Notes under the pieces: model-generated
What the model saw: the letters and a program-made list of their open reading frames with translations, nothing else
What the model was told of the DNA's origin: nothing
The model's database searches: none
Shown: piece after piece, positions 18,982 to 29,149 of the stretch
How the letters are laid out: each line of letters begins with the position of its first letter
How positions within the stretch are numbered: position 1 is the first letter of the stretch
Made by a program: the position numbers and the translations under genes
DNA from: Listeria seeligeri serovar 1/2b str. SLCC3954
Lineage (GTDB): Bacteria; Bacillota; Bacilli; Lactobacillales; Listeriaceae
Assembly: GCF_000027145.1 (NCBI RefSeq)
Contig: NC_013891.1
Coordinates: forward strand, 1,488,001 to 1,552,000
DNA length: 64,000 bases
Reading direction: 5' to 3'

Positions 18982-19010
18982 ATTCTACCACTTTTCGTAG
19001 TGGACACCAA
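18982..19010 (-). promoter_or_regulatory. hemA promoter with palindrome in the spacer
   Basis: TTGGTG (19005-19010), 17 bases, TAGAAT (18982-18987). The spacer holds the inverted repeat CCACT-N6-AGTGG (18988-19003), so a repressor bound there would block RNA polymerase. It does not resemble a PerR or Fur box. Confidence 0.6.
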
Positions 19011-19035
19011 ATAGTCCGTTTATGTATTTAGACGG

Positions 19036-19067
19036 AAAAAAGAGCTGGATTTTTCATTCCAACTCTT
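19036..19067 (-). terminator. ysxC terminator
   Basis: AAGAGTTGGA pairs with TCCAGCTCTT, followed by TTTTTT-C on the minus strand, just after the ysxC stop. Confidence 0.85.
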
Positions 19068-19071
19068 GCTA

Positions 19072-19656
19072 TCATTCCATTCCTTCTTTGATATACTGCC
19101 ATGCTTCGTCTTTTCCCATTTTTGTTTCTGAGGAAAATAGCACAAATTTGTCATCTGGGTCAAAATCGAGCGTTTCACGAACAATTTTGGCATTTTTGTG
19201 CCATTTGCTCCGTGGAATTTTATCTGCTTTGGTAGCTACAACAATGACAGGAATTTCGTAATACTTGAGAAATTCATACATCATTCGATCATCTTCGGTT
19301 GGTTTATGTCGTAAGTCGACAATTTGTATAACCCCGCGAAGTTGCTCACGAGAAGTGATATAGGTTTCAATCATGACACCCCATTTTTCTCGTTCTGTTT
19401 TAGATACTTTTGCGAATCCGTAACCCGGTACATCTACGAAGAAAAGTGCTTCTTCAATTTTATAAAAATTTAGCGTTTGTGTCTTCCCAGGTTTTTGTGA
19501 AATTCTTGCCATACTTTTGCGTCGAATCATCGTATTAATAAAAGAAGATTTGCCAACATTTGATCTGCCAGCAAGCGCATATTCTGGAATGTCCGTTTCT
19601 GGGTATTGTTCTGGTCGAACGGCGCTTATGATTAGTTCTACATTATTTACATCCAT
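19072..19656 (-). CDS. ysxC: Ribosome biogenesis GTPase YsxC/EngB
   Basis: Essential GTPase required for late assembly of the 50S subunit. G1 is [10 protein letters not shown]3 DVPGYGFAK and G4 TKADKIPR. I start it at the ATG at 19656 (194 residues, [20 protein letters not shown]), which aligns with the family and follows CAGGATGG; the upstream ATG at 19680 has no binding site. In Bacillus it also sits upstream of hemA. Own terminator directly after the stop. Confidence 0.96.
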   Translation of the reverse strand: MDVNNVELIISAVRPEQYPETDIPEYALAGRSNVGKSSFINTMIRRKSMARISQKPGKTQTLNFYKIEEALFFVDVPGYGFAKVSKTEREKWGVMIETYITSREQLRGVIQIVDLRHKPTEDDRMMYEFLKYYEIPVIVVATKADKIPRSKWHKNAKIVRETLDFDPDDKFVLFSSETKMGKDEAWQYIKEGME

Positions 19657-19724
19657 TATTTTCCATCCTGTTCTATTCATTATCTTTTACTAGTATAACG
19701 GAAAAAGAGGAAAAAAGCACCATG

Positions 19725-19755
19725 TAAAAATACTGCCCCATTAGGAACAGTATTT
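19725..19755 (-). terminator. thrS terminator
   Basis: AATACTGTTCC pairs with GGGGCAGTATT, followed by TTTTTAC. It lies a few bases after the thrS stop. Confidence 0.8.
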
Positions 19756-19761
19756 TTAAAC

Positions 19762-21684
19762 TTAATATTTACTTACTTCTTGTACAACTTGAGAAATAAA
19801 TGTATCTAATTCCATTGTTTCGGAATCCTTAGAGCCGTAACGACGAACGTTTACTGTACCCGACTCCATTTCTTGATCACCAAGAACTAATGCATAAGGA
19901 ATTTTCTTTGTTTGTGCTTCGCGGATTTTATAGCCTAATTTTTCATTACGATCATCCACTTCTACTCTAAGTCCGGCACGTTGTAATTTATCTTGTACGC
20001 CCTTTGCATAGTCTAAATGTGCATCGGCATTTACTGGGATAAGTTCCATTTGTACTGGAGCAAGCCATGTTGGGAACGCACCTTTATATTCTTCAATCAA
20101 ATAAGCTACGAAACGTTCCATAGTAGAAACAACTCCTCGGTGAATTACGACTGGGCGATGTTTTTCGCCATCTTCACCGATGTAAGTTAAATCAAATCGC
20201 TCAGGAAGCAAGAAGTCCAATTGTACTGTAGAGAGTGTTTCTTCTTTTCCAATAGCAGTTTTTACTTGAACATCTAATTTTGGACCATAAAAAGCCGCTT
20301 CTCCATCTGCTTCAAAATAATCCATGCCCATTTCGTCCATAGCTGATTTTAACATTGCTTGGGCTTTATCCCACATTGCATCATCATCAAAATATTTTTC
20401 TGTGTTTTTAGGATCTCGGTAACTTAAGCGGAATGAGTAATCTTTAATGTCGAAGTCTTTATAAACTTCTAAAATAAGTTCGACTACACGTTTAAATTCG
20501 TCTTTGATTTGGTCTGGACGGACAAACACGTGTGCATCATTAAGTGTCATTCCGCGAACACGTTGTAAACCTGAAAGCGCCCCACTCATTTCATAACGGT
20601 GCATCATGCCAAGCTCTGCAATCCGAATTGGTAATTCACGGTAACTATGAATATCATTTTTGTAAATCATCATGTGGTGTGGACAATTCATTGGACGCAA
20701 TACAAGTTCCTCATTGTCCATTTTCATTGTTGGGAACATGTCTTCATGATAGTGATCCCAGTGACCGCTTGTTTTATAAAGTTCCACATTGGCCATAATT
20801 GGAGTATAAACATGGTTGTAGCCAAGGCGTTCTTCTTTATCGACAATATAGCGTTCAATTACGCGGCGGATAGTCGCACCTTTTGGTAACCAAAGTGGCA
20901 GACCTTGACCAACTTCAATGCTATTAGTGAATAGCTCGAGTTCCTTACCTAATTTACGGTGATCGCGTTCTTTCGCTTCTTTTTGCATTTGGATAAATTC
21001 TTTTAATCCGTTTTTGTCGAAGAAAGCTGTACCATAAATACGTTGAAGCATTTTGTTATTGCTATCCCCGCGCCAGTATGCACCAGCCACGCTTAATAAT
21101 TTGAACACTTGAATTTTCCCTGTTGACGGTACATGGACACCACGACAAAGGTCAAAAAATTCACCTTGAGTATAAATTGTCACTGTTTCATCGGCTGGAA
21201 TAGCTTCAATTAGTTCCAACTTATATTCATCACCAATTGCTTTAAAACGTTTAATTGCTTCTTCACGAGAAACAACTTCACGTTCAATTGGCACATTTTC
21301 ACGAACGATTTTTTGCATCTCTTTTTCAATTTCTACTAAAGATTCATCACTAATAACTGCTTCTGTGTCAATATCATAATAAAAACCAGAATCAATCGCT
21401 GGACCGACACCAAATTTCACATCTGGGTAAAGGCGTTTAAGCGCTTGGGCCATTAAATGAGCAGTACTATGGCGTAAAATACCAAGTGCGTCCTCGTGAT
21501 CTGGTGTAACAATTTCGATTGCTCCATCTTCATGAATCGGTGTTACTAAATCAAGTAACTCCCCGTTAAGTTTGCCTGCTAATGCTTTCTTTTTTAACCC
21601 TGGGCTAATGGAAAAAGCGATATCTGCTGTTGAAACGCCAGGCTCAAATTCTTTTTCTGCGCCGTCTGGAAATGTGATTTTCAT
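19762..21684 (-). CDS. thrS: Threonyl-tRNA synthetase
   Basis: Class II synthetase charging tRNA-Thr. Domains in order: TGS (1-61, [16 protein letters not shown]), editing domain with [11 protein letters not shown] (zinc-like HxxxH), catalytic core with the zinc cysteine in [10 protein letters not shown], and C-terminal anticodon-binding domain (about 540-640). 640 residues is the family length. AAGGAGAG precedes the ATG. A Thr T-box controls it. Confidence 0.98.
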   Translation of the reverse strand: MKITFPDGAEKEFEPGVSTADIAFSISPGLKKKALAGKLNGELLDLVTPIHEDGAIEIVTPDHEDALGILRHSTAHLMAQALKRLYPDVKFGVGPAIDSGFYYDIDTEAVISDESLVEIEKEMQKIVRENVPIEREVVSREEAIKRFKAIGDEYKLELIEAIPADETVTIYTQGEFFDLCRGVHVPSTGKIQVFKLLSVAGAYWRGDSNNKMLQRIYGTAFFDKNGLKEFIQMQKEAKERDHRKLGKELELFTNSIEVGQGLPLWLPKGATIRRVIERYIVDKEERLGYNHVYTPIMANVELYKTSGHWDHYHEDMFPTMKMDNEELVLRPMNCPHHMMIYKNDIHSYRELPIRIAELGMMHRYEMSGALSGLQRVRGMTLNDAHVFVRPDQIKDEFKRVVELILEVYKDFDIKDYSFRLSYRDPKNTEKYFDDDAMWDKAQAMLKSAMDEMGMDYFEADGEAAFYGPKLDVQVKTAIGKEETLSTVQLDFLLPERFDLTYIGEDGEKHRPVVIHRGVVSTMERFVAYLIEEYKGAFPTWLAPVQMELIPVNADAHLDYAKGVQDKLQRAGLRVEVDDRNEKLGYKIREAQTKKIPYALVLGDQEMESGTVNVRRYGSKDSETMELDTFISQVVQEVSKY

Positions 21685-21732
21685 ACTATTCTCTCCTTTT
21701 TAAAAAATTTTTAATGGTTAGGAGGGCAAAAT

Positions 21733-21995
21733 AAAAAACCCATCCCTCCTGTTGTCAAGGGACGAGTTTATGCTCGTGGTTCCACCCAAGATTCAGAAAT
21801 AACCAGCAATAGTTACTTCACTCTTGTCGCTTGTAACGGAGCGACCCGTCTATTATTACTAGTTAAAAAACGTTCCTAATAGAAGTTCCAAGGTGGTCCA
21901 AATTTAAGTTCCAATAGAAGGTTTCCAGCTCGCCCTTCCTCTCTAGAATTTTCCGTTAAATTGGTTGTCCTTTTCATCACTTTGTTTTATATTAC
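21733..21995 (-). promoter_or_regulatory. T-box leader, threonine specific
   Basis: Conserved T-box GGGTGGAACCACG at 21776-21788 (minus strand). The terminator ACTCGTCCCT/AGGGATGGGT with six T is at 21733-21768. Stem I holds GAGAGGAAGGGCGAGC. The likely specifier is ACC (21895-21897) in GGACCACC, matching Thr. The 351-base gap between thrS and dnaI is filled by this leader and its promoter. Confidence 0.92.
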
Positions 21996-22000
21996 TACAA

Positions 22001-22029
22001 ATTATAAGCCTGATTAACTCAATTTGCAA
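22001..22029 (-). promoter_or_regulatory. thrS promoter
   Basis: TTGCAA (22024-22029), 17 bases, TATAAT (22001-22006). It starts 8 bases after the dnaI stop. Confidence 0.8.
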
Positions 22030-22036
22030 GTATTTT

Positions 22037-22960
22037 TTAGAAACGACGATTTTTGCCTTCTAGTTGTACTTCTTTGGACAAATAGCGTACACGTTCCATG
22101 ATTCGGCGAGCTTTTAGTTTTTCCTCAGTGCCGTTTTGAGCGAACATTAAGTGGTTTTCTAGTTGATCCATATTGTAATTAGATGAGAAGAAAGTAGGTA
22201 ATTCCTCTTGCATGCGGAATTGTAAAATGGCCCCTAGCACCTCATCACGAGTCCATGCGGTCATTGACTCTGCGCCAATATCATCTAACATCAGCACTTC
22301 TGTTTCTTTAGCAAATTGGATTTTTTCGCCCACCGTATTGTCGGAAATAGATTGTTTTACCTCGCGCATAAATTCAGGCAAATAAACTAACGTGGTTGAA
22401 ATGCCTTTTAGAGCGAGTTCTTTCGCAATTGCTCCAAGTAAATAGGATTTTCCAGTCCCAAAGCTACCGTGGATGTAAAGTGCTTTCACACGTTCCCCGT
22501 TTTTACTAGGATAGTCATTTAAAAATTGATATGCCTCAACAAGCGCTAACTGACGGGATTCTTCATCTGTATAAAAATCGCTTAAACTCGCATCGACCAC
22601 TTGCTTAGGCATGTAAAGCGAACGAATTCGTTTCTCTACAGCACGGCGTTTATCTTCTTCTAATTTCTCTTTTGTCGGATAATAGGTGACAGTAATGAAT
22701 TCTCCGTTAAGGACAAGTTTTGGGGCATAACCTGGCATTAAAGTTTCTTCTTGTTCAGTATATTTCTTGTGTTGTGTCATAAATTCGTATAAATTAGACA
22801 AATTTTGATTAATTAATTGTTCATTTATGTCTGTTTTATGCTCCTTGAAAAATTCTTGAATCGGCTGATAATGAAGTACTTGCTGTTTTAAGCCTTGGTA
22901 TTCTTTTTCAAAATCTCGACCTTCAAAAAGCTGTCCTAATGTTCTTTCGATGTTATCCAT
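22037..22960 (-). CDS. dnaI: Primosomal helicase loader DnaI (cysteine-free)
   Basis: AAA+ ATPase that loads the replicative helicase DnaC with DnaB and DnaD. Walker A HGSFGTGKS is at about 164-172, Walker B VLMLDDIG follows, and an ISM-like region and the C-terminal Arg finger region are present. I start it at the ATG at 22960 (307 residues), 6 bases after AGGTG. Oddity: the protein has no cysteine at all, whereas Bacillus DnaI has a zinc-binding set in its N-terminal domain. The segment YEFMTQHKKYTEQEETLMPG replaces it. Directly follows dnaB. Confidence 0.95.
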   Translation of the reverse strand: MDNIERTLGQLFEGRDFEKEYQGLKQQVLHYQPIQEFFKEHKTDINEQLINQNLSNLYEFMTQHKKYTEQEETLMPGYAPKLVLNGEFITVTYYPTKEKLEEDKRRAVEKRIRSLYMPKQVVDASLSDFYTDEESRQLALVEAYQFLNDYPSKNGERVKALYIHGSFGTGKSYLLGAIAKELALKGISTTLVYLPEFMREVKQSISDNTVGEKIQFAKETEVLMLDDIGAESMTAWTRDEVLGAILQFRMQEELPTFFSSNYNMDQLENHLMFAQNGTEEKLKARRIMERVRYLSKEVQLEGKNRRF

Positions 22961-22969
22961 ATCCTTCAC

Positions 22970-24355
22970 CTACCTCTTATTTAGTCGTTCTTTAATTTCA
23001 CGAACTTGTTCTTCTAATGTTTGTTTTTCTTTATCTGTCATTTTGTTGTCGGCTGGAGCAACTTGTTCGTTATCAAACCAATCCGGTAAAATCTCTTTTC
23101 TCGTTGATTTTTGATAATTCCGGTTGTAATTCGTATTTTTAGGTGTGGCTGGTTCTTCTTGCAAACGTTTGTATTTTTCATGTTCTTGCCACGCTAAGTC
23201 CATCGCTTCTTTAGCAGTTTTCACATTTTTTCGTTTCCAGTGAGCTGCAATGGTCATCATGTAGTTTTTGGCAAGTTTTCGGTCAAGTCGAAGCATCACA
23301 TACTCAATTAAGACGTTCATTACTGGAACAGGTAAATTTTGTTGATTCATTACTTCTTCTACCACACGTAAATCTGTTTCTGCTGGTACTGCCCCGTCAG
23401 AGATATCAACAAGTAATTGGAACGGCGTGACACTTTCTAAATATACTTGAAGAGCCTCTTCGTCGTTTAAACCCTCGCCTGTATCTTCTGTCGAGACTTG
23501 TTCTTGTTTCATTTTCAGTTTTGGTGGTGCTCCGTTTTCAATCGTATAACCTTCACGAACAATTTTACGCAAGAAAACGATATCAATGTCACCACTTGCA
23601 TCTAATGCACGATATAAGTAACTTGGCATATCTTTTTCGGAAACTTGATAAATCCCGTGCAACTTCAAAATGGTTTGACGCACTTCTTTCGTTATTTTTT
23701 CGCGGGTTATCATGCTTGGCGATAGTAGACTTAAAAATAAATTGAAATCAAAACTAGCATCATCAAATTCGATTTCTTTTGGTGTTGTTTTATCTGCTAG
23801 CACTTGCTTCGATTCATCAGGAACAGCGGCTGTACCACCTTTAAATGGTTCAAAAACATCTTGGAATGATCTCGTGATTTCACTATATGTAGTTGTTTCA
23901 ATTGCTTCGTCTGAAAAGAATCGGCGTAAACGTTGGAACTGAGCATTGCCGATTTTACTATATAAATAAATATTTAATAAGCCATCCGAAAAAAACTTTT
24001 CTGGAGATAAAGGTGGTAAAATTTCGTAAATATAAAAACGCTGCTCATTTTCAGTTTTTACGTAGCTTTTCAAAAGTCCTAAGCCTTCGAGTTTGAGCCG
24101 CGCTTCGAACAATGCTTTCAAACTAATATCAAGCATATTTAAAAGTTGGACGTGGGAATGCGCTTCTGACCAAAGTCTGTTTTCCTCTACTTCGGTAAAA
24201 AGTGTTTGGTATAAAGCAAGACATTCCGCCCCCATAAGCGGTTGATATAACATCGTAATTATTTTTCTGTCAGCGCCAGTCAAGATTCCACTTGCTTTCA
24301 CTTGATAACTATCTACCGCCTGTAGTTCCATCCAAAATTCTGTCAATTTACTCAC
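22970..24355 (-). CDS. dnaB: Primosome/replication initiation protein DnaB (Bacillus type)
   Basis: Membrane-associated initiator that works with DnaD and DnaI to load helicase at oriC. It is not the E. coli helicase of the same name. The 461 residues have two DnaD-like domains and a C-terminal basic, low-complexity tail ([18 protein letters not shown]). The start is uncertain: GTG at 24355 overlaps the nrdR stop by 4 bases and has a weak site; a TTG at 24346 has AGGTGA 5 bases upstream. Confidence 0.94.
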   Translation of the reverse strand: MSKLTEFWMELQAVDSYQVKASGILTGADRKIITMLYQPLMGAECLALYQTLFTEVEENRLWSEAHSHVQLLNMLDISLKALFEARLKLEGLGLLKSYVKTENEQRFYIYEILPPLSPEKFFSDGLLNIYLYSKIGNAQFQRLRRFFSDEAIETTTYSEITRSFQDVFEPFKGGTAAVPDESKQVLADKTTPKEIEFDDASFDFNLFLSLLSPSMITREKITKEVRQTILKLHGIYQVSEKDMPSYLYRALDASGDIDIVFLRKIVREGYTIENGAPPKLKMKQEQVSTEDTGEGLNDEEALQVYLESVTPFQLLVDISDGAVPAETDLRVVEEVMNQQNLPVPVMNVLIEYVMLRLDRKLAKNYMMTIAAHWKRKNVKTAKEAMDLAWQEHEKYKRLQEEPATPKNTNYNRNYQKSTRKEILPDWFDNEQVAPADNKMTDKEKQTLEEQVREIKERLNKR

Positions 24356-24816
24356 CTATCTTTATTTTTTTCCATTAAATCTTTTAACTCTTCTACAAAA
24401 ACACTAATATCTTTAAACTGACGATAAACCGATGCAAAGCGCACGTACGCCACTTCATCCAAATTCGCTAGTTTATTCATCACTTTTTCACCGATTAAAT
24501 CCGATGCGATTTCGCTGTCACCAATATTTCTAAGCTCGCGTTCCACTTCATTGACAATCTCTTCAATTTGCTCTGCGCTAACTGGTCGTTTTTCGCACGC
24601 TCTAATTAAACCGCGACGAACTTTTTCACGAGCAAACTCTTCCCTTGCTCCATCTTTTTTTACAACTATTAAAGGACTCTCTTCTACCTTTTCAAAAGTA
24701 GTAAAGCGAAATCCGCATTTTTCACATTCACGTCGACGTCTGATAGAATTACCATCGTCAGCCGGTCTTGAGTCTACAACACGTGTACCATTATATTTAC
24801 AAGTAGGACATCTCAC
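24352..24816 (-). CDS. nrdR: Ribonucleotide reductase regulator NrdR
   Basis: Zinc-ribbon/ATP-cone repressor that controls nrd genes by sensing dATP and ATP. The zinc ribbon Cys3-x2-Cys6 and Cys31-x2-Cys34 is seen ([17 protein letters not shown]). The ATP cone follows at about 49-139. Start is GTG at 24816 after AGGAG. In an operon with dnaB and dnaI, linking dNTP supply to replication start. I recall that L. monocytogenes NrdR was found among c-di-AMP-binding proteins. Confidence 0.97.
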   Translation of the reverse strand: MRCPTCKYNGTRVVDSRPADDGNSIRRRRECEKCGFRFTTFEKVEESPLIVVKKDGAREEFAREKVRRGLIRACEKRPVSAEQIEEIVNEVERELRNIGDSEIASDLIGEKVMNKLANLDEVAYVRFASVYRQFKDISVFVEELKDLMEKNKDR

Positions 24817-24868
24817 AAAAATTCACTCCTATCTCTATAACATCTCTGTCTGTTTATTTGTATGCCTC

Positions 24869-24877
24869 ATTATACCA
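24869..24877 (-). promoter_or_regulatory. nrdR-dnaB-dnaI promoter (extended -10)
   Basis: TGGTATAAT on the minus strand: TG at 24876-24877 and TATAAT at 24869-24874. No good -35. No terminator is seen between coaE and this site. Confidence 0.55.
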
Positions 24878-24894
24878 TGTGAAAGTAAGAGTGG

Positions 24895-25497
24895 CTATTC
24901 GTTGTTAACAAAACGGTCAATAAATGCACTGACTTGTTTTTCTGTCTTTTCAAGCGACTCATTATTATTAATCACAAAGTCTGCTTTTTTAGCTTTTTCA
25001 TCAATTCCCATTTGGCTATTGATTCGGTCTAGAGCAGCTTCTTTCGTCAAATTATTGCGCTCCATTAAACGTTTTAATTCTGTTTCCGGTGTCACCCAAA
25101 CAACAACTATTTGATCAACTAGTGATTCTAAATGACTTTCGAATAAAAGCGGAATATCAAAAAAAACCACTTTCCCCCCCATAGCAAAATAACGTTTTCG
25201 CTCTTCTAACATATAATCTTTCACGCGAGGATGCGTAATTTTATTTAATTTTTGTCGTTTCTCTTCATTTTTAAAAATAATATCTGCTAACTTTGGCCGA
25301 TTTAACGAGCCATCAGCAAGTAAAATCTCTTTCCCGAAGTAAGCAACTATTTCTGCCAAACCTTCTGTCCCCGGCTCAACTACTTTTATAGCTGCAATAT
25401 CGGCATCAACAAGTGGAATTCCAGCTTTTTGAATCATCTTGCTAACAGTGGATTTTCCTGTAGCTACACTACCCGTTAAGCCAATTGTTTTCCCCAT
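24895..25497 (-). CDS. coaE: Dephospho-CoA kinase
   Basis: Last step of coenzyme A synthesis: phosphorylates the ribose of dephospho-CoA. P-loop GLTGSVATGKST at 5-16; lid and substrate motifs VVWVTPETELKRLMERNN. I start it at the ATG at 25497 (200 residues), which aligns with the family and follows GCGGTGG. The longer frame begins at a TTG inside mutM. Follows mutM by 14 bases. Confidence 0.95.
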   Translation of the reverse strand: MGKTIGLTGSVATGKSTVSKMIQKAGIPLVDADIAAIKVVEPGTEGLAEIVAYFGKEILLADGSLNRPKLADIIFKNEEKRQKLNKITHPRVKDYMLEERKRYFAMGGKVVFFDIPLLFESHLESLVDQIVVVWVTPETELKRLMERNNLTKEAALDRINSQMGIDEKAKKADFVINNNESLEKTEKQVSAFIDRFVNNE

Positions 25498-25511
25498 AAT
25501 TCCACCGCTTT

Positions 25512-26333
25512 CTATTTTTGACAATTAGGACAAAAATGAGTTCCTCGCCCATTAAGTTTGATTTTTTCTATTTGTGTCCGACAAATCACACATGGTTCGC
25601 CTGTTTTTCCATAAACTTTTAACTTTTCTTGGTAACGCCCTAATTCGCCTTGTGAATTCACATAGGTTCTTACAGTGGAACCCCCAAGCGCAACAGCTTC
25701 GGTCATAATATTTTTCGTTGCTTCGAATACGAGTTTGATTTCTTTATTAGAAAGCGAATTTGCCGCTCTTTCTGGACGCACTTTTGCTTCAAAACAAATC
25801 TCATCCGCATAAATATTTCCAATTCCGGCAACTAATTTTTGATCAAGTAAAGCTGTTTTTATCGCGCGGCTTGTTTTTTTCACGCCAGTTGCGAAGGCTT
25901 CTAACGTAAAAGCGGGAGTTAATGGCTCTGGTCCGAGTTTTTTTATCGAGTTTGTATCAGCTTCCCCAAATTTATTTGTCACTTCCATCGTTCCGAATTT
26001 CCGTACATCTAAAAAGCGCAGTTCGGTATGATCTTCAAAATGAAAAATAATATGGGTATGCTTACTTACTTCGTCTGTTTCGTTCATTAGCCTGAACTTA
26101 CCTTCCATGCGCAAATGAGACAAAATAGTACAATTTGTTAAATCAAATAGTAAAAATTTGCCGCGACGGCGTACTCCTTCGATTTCTTGACCAACTAACA
26201 TATGGACAAATTCATCTGGCGGAGTATTTTTAATCATTTTAGGAACACGAACAATCACTTGATCAATTTTTTTACCTGGAACTAAATTCTGTAAGGTTGC
26301 GCGGACATTTTCTACTTCCGGCATTTCTGGCAT
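25512..26333 (-). CDS. mutM: Formamidopyrimidine-DNA glycosylase (Fpg/MutM)
   Basis: Base-excision repair glycosylase/AP lyase that removes 8-oxoguanine. The start must be the ATG at 26333, because the catalytic residue is the new N-terminal Pro2, here MPEMPEVENV with Glu3; GGGGAG lies 7 bases before. The upstream in-frame extension would abolish activity. H2TH region about 130-220 (KKTSRAIKTALLDQKLVAGIGN). C-terminal zinc finger CVIC-x16-CPNC. 273 residues. Between polA and coaE in one operon. Confidence 0.97.
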   Translation of the reverse strand: MPEMPEVENVRATLQNLVPGKKIDQVIVRVPKMIKNTPPDEFVHMLVGQEIEGVRRRGKFLLFDLTNCTILSHLRMEGKFRLMNETDEVSKHTHIIFHFEDHTELRFLDVRKFGTMEVTNKFGEADTNSIKKLGPEPLTPAFTLEAFATGVKKTSRAIKTALLDQKLVAGIGNIYADEICFEAKVRPERAANSLSNKEIKLVFEATKNIMTEAVALGGSTVRTYVNSQGELGRYQEKLKVYGKTGEPCVICRTQIEKIKLNGRGTHFCPNCQK

Positions 26334-26356
26334 ATATAAACTCCCCGTTTCTCTAT

Positions 26357-28984
26357 TTATTTCGCATCGTACCAAGTGTCTCCGAAAGCACTATCGACTT
26401 TAAGTGGTACAGATAGCTCTACAGCATTTTCCATCACATCTGGTACGATTTCTTCCAGCTTGGCAATCTCTGCTTCTGGCGCTTCAAAAATAAGTTCATC
26501 GTGTACTTGAAGTAATAATTTGGCTTCTAATTTTTCGGATTTTAGGCGGTCACTCATTAATATCATCGCTTTTTTGATAATATCCGCAGCACTTCCTTGT
26601 ATTGGCGTGTTCATTGCCGTTCTTTCAGCAAATCCACGAACATTAAAGTTACGGCTGACGATTTCAGGGATATAACGACGACGATGTAAAATAGTTTCCA
26701 CGTACCCTTTTTCTTTCGCAAAACGAACTATATCTTGCATGTATTCTTTTACGGCTGGATAACTCACAAAATACCGATCAATAAAGTCTTTTGCATCTTT
26801 TCTAGTAATACCAAGGTTTTGGGAAAGTCCATAATCGCTGATACCATATACAATACCAAAATTAACTGCTTTTGCTTGACGTCTCATTAAAGAATCGACT
26901 TCTTCTTTTTCCACATGAAATACGTCCATTGCAGTCTTCGTGTGAATATCGTAGTCGTGTTTAAAAGCATAAATCAAATTCTCATCTTCTGAAATATGTG
27001 CCAACACGCGTAACTCTACTTGCGAATAATCAGCTGAAAATATTTTCCATCCTGGCTGGCTTGGAACAAAAACTTGTCTAATTTTCCGTCCTTCTTCTAA
27101 GCGGATAGGAATATTTTGTAAATTAGGATCAACGGAGCTAAGACGACCCGTTTGCGTCAATGTTTGATTAAAACGTGTATGCACTTTGTGTGTCTCTTTA
27201 TCCGTTACTTTTAGAAGCCCTTCAATATAGGTGGACTGGATTTTTCCAAGTTGACGGTATAGCAATATCTCATCAATAATAGCATGCTTCCCAGATAAAC
27301 TCTCTAGAACATCAGCGGCAGTTGAATAGCCAGTTTTTGTTTTCTTCACAGCAGGAAGTCCTAGCTTTTCAAATAAAATGACGCCTAATTGTTTAGGTGA
27401 ATTAATATTGAATTCTTCTCCGGCAAGCGAATGAATGGATTCTTCCAGTGTTTTCAGACGTCCCGCTAGTTCTACTTTCATATCTTCTAAGCGCTTAGTA
27501 TCAACACTTACACCTTGCATTTCCATTTGAGCAAGCACGAAAGTTAAAGGTAGTTCTAGGTCTTCCATTAAAGCTAACTGTTCATTTTTTTCGAGGTCAT
27601 CTAAAAGTCTTTTTTCTAAAACTGCTATTGCGACAGCTTTTCTTGCAAGGTGCGGTGCGACAACCCTTTCTTCTGGAGTACTACGTTTCGCTCCTTTTCC
27701 ATATACTGCTTCGTCTGTTTCCACCTCTGTGTAGTCATGACGAATAGCTACACTTGTAAAGTCAGCAATCGAGTCAGATGGATTCAATAAGTAGGACGCA
27801 AGCATAATATCAAAAGTAATGCCAGAAACCGCGTATCCTAAGCGATGCATAGCTACCATTGTTTTTTTCGCATCATAAACCACTTTCGAAGCATCACTTT
27901 CTATCCATTCTTTAAAGGCAGGACTGTTTTCGGCAGTTTCTTTGGTGAAAAAATAAGTTCCTTTATCCGAATGAATGGTGAGTCCAATAAAGTTTCCCGT
28001 ATGGTAATTTTCATTTTCTAGTTCCACATAAAGCGCTGTTTTGCCACTAAAATGTTTTTCTGTCAGCTCTGTTAAAACGTCAAAAGTCAGCTCTTTTAGC
28101 TCTTTTGCTTCTTCCGGAGTATCGCCCTCGATATTTTTTAATAAAGTGGTAAATTGCATTTCTTTCAGCAGCGGAATTACTTTTTCTGTTTGGTATCCGT
28201 CGTATTTAGTACTTTCAATCGTACATTCGATTGGTGACTCAACGTTGATGGTTGCTAATTCTTTACTTAAAATAGCTAGTTCTTTGTTTTCCAGGACTTT
28301 TTCTTTTAATTTTTTCCCAGAGATTTCGTCCGCATGCTCTAACACACTTTCTACACTTCCACCAAATTCATGTAAAAGTTTTAAAGCAGTTTTTTCGCCG
28401 ACACCTGGAATACCAGGAATATTATCTGATGAATCGCCCATCAACCCTTTCATATCAATGATTTGCGCTGGAGTTAAATTATATTTTTCTTTTAACGTTT
28501 CTGGTGTATTAGTTTCCATATCGGCAATACCTTTTTTCGTAATGTAGACAGTTGTTTTATCGGAAGCAAGTTGCGTTAAGTCACGATCTCCGGTAATTAT
28601 AGCCACTTCCAAACCATCCGCTTCTGCTTTTTTCGTTAAAGTTCCGATAATATCATCGGCTTCATAGTTCGCTAATTCGTATTGTGGAATATCATAGGCA
28701 GCTAAAAGTTCACGAATAAACGGAAATTGTTCCGAAAGTTCACTCGGTGTTTTTTGACGTCCGCCTTTGTAGCCTTTGAAAGTTGCGTGACGAAAAGTTG
28801 TTTTTCCAGCATCAAACGCAACTAACACATGGCTTGGTTTTTCTTTTTCTAACACATTCATTAGCATCATGGCAAATCCGTACACCGCATTTGTATAAAC
28901 ACCTTTGTCATTATTTAAAAGCGGTAACGCATAAAAAGCGCGATTCGCAATACTATTTCCATCAATCAATACTAATTTATTCAC
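26357..28984 (-). CDS. polA: DNA polymerase I
   Basis: Repair and Okazaki-fragment polymerase. The N-terminal 5'-3' exonuclease has LVLIDGNSIANRAFY and YEADDIIGT. The middle 3'-5' exonuclease fold is vestigial: where E. coli has DTET the sequence reads YVELENENYH. The polymerase domain has motif A DYSQVELR, motif B RRQAKAVNFGIVYG and motif C VHDEL. I start it at GTG 28984 (875 residues), 8 bases after GAGGAGG; the ATG at 29014 has no site. Leads polA-mutM-coaE. Confidence 0.97.
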   Translation of the reverse strand: MNKLVLIDGNSIANRAFYALPLLNNDKGVYTNAVYGFAMMLMNVLEKEKPSHVLVAFDAGKTTFRHATFKGYKGGRQKTPSELSEQFPFIRELLAAYDIPQYELANYEADDIIGTLTKKAEADGLEVAIITGDRDLTQLASDKTTVYITKKGIADMETNTPETLKEKYNLTPAQIIDMKGLMGDSSDNIPGIPGVGEKTALKLLHEFGGSVESVLEHADEISGKKLKEKVLENKELAILSKELATINVESPIECTIESTKYDGYQTEKVIPLLKEMQFTTLLKNIEGDTPEEAKELKELTFDVLTELTEKHFSGKTALYVELENENYHTGNFIGLTIHSDKGTYFFTKETAENSPAFKEWIESDASKVVYDAKKTMVAMHRLGYAVSGITFDIMLASYLLNPSDSIADFTSVAIRHDYTEVETDEAVYGKGAKRSTPEERVVAPHLARKAVAIAVLEKRLLDDLEKNEQLALMEDLELPLTFVLAQMEMQGVSVDTKRLEDMKVELAGRLKTLEESIHSLAGEEFNINSPKQLGVILFEKLGLPAVKKTKTGYSTAADVLESLSGKHAIIDEILLYRQLGKIQSTYIEGLLKVTDKETHKVHTRFNQTLTQTGRLSSVDPNLQNIPIRLEEGRKIRQVFVPSQPGWKIFSADYSQVELRVLAHISEDENLIYAFKHDYDIHTKTAMDVFHVEKEEVDSLMRRQAKAVNFGIVYGISDYGLSQNLGITRKDAKDFIDRYFVSYPAVKEYMQDIVRFAKEKGYVETILHRRRYIPEIVSRNFNVRGFAERTAMNTPIQGSAADIIKKAMILMSDRLKSEKLEAKLLLQVHDELIFEAPEAEIAKLEEIVPDVMENAVELSVPLKVDSAFGDTWYDAK

Positions 28985-29022
28985 AGGGATATCCTCCTCG
29001 ATATTATCATTCACTTGTGTCT

Positions 29023-29031
29023 ATTTTACCA
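29023..29031 (-). promoter_or_regulatory. Candidate polA promoter (extended -10)
   Basis: TGGTAAAAT on the minus strand (TAAAAT at 29023-29028). The -35 position falls in the citC terminator and is poor. Confidence 0.4.
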
Positions 29032-29037
29032 TAGGAA

Positions 29038-29082
29038 CATAAAAACAAACCACTTATCCGAATGGGAATAAATGGTCTGTTT
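29038..29082 (-). terminator. citZ-citC terminator
   Basis: A 15-base stem AAACAGACCATTTAT / ATAAGTGGTTTGTTT (with G-T pairs) is followed by TTTTTATG. It closes the citrate operon; no mdh gene lies here. Confidence 0.8.
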
Positions 29083-29149
29083 TAAATACGTACATTTACT
29101 GATTGAATTAAAATTACGAACTAGTTTTGGAACCTATTTTTAATTTAAA

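Noticed and set aside
24551-25114. 187-codon plus-strand ORF across nrdR and coaE
   Set aside because: Long but antisense to two clear genes and covers their intergenic promoter; composition is Ser/Leu/Arg-rich as in shadow frames.
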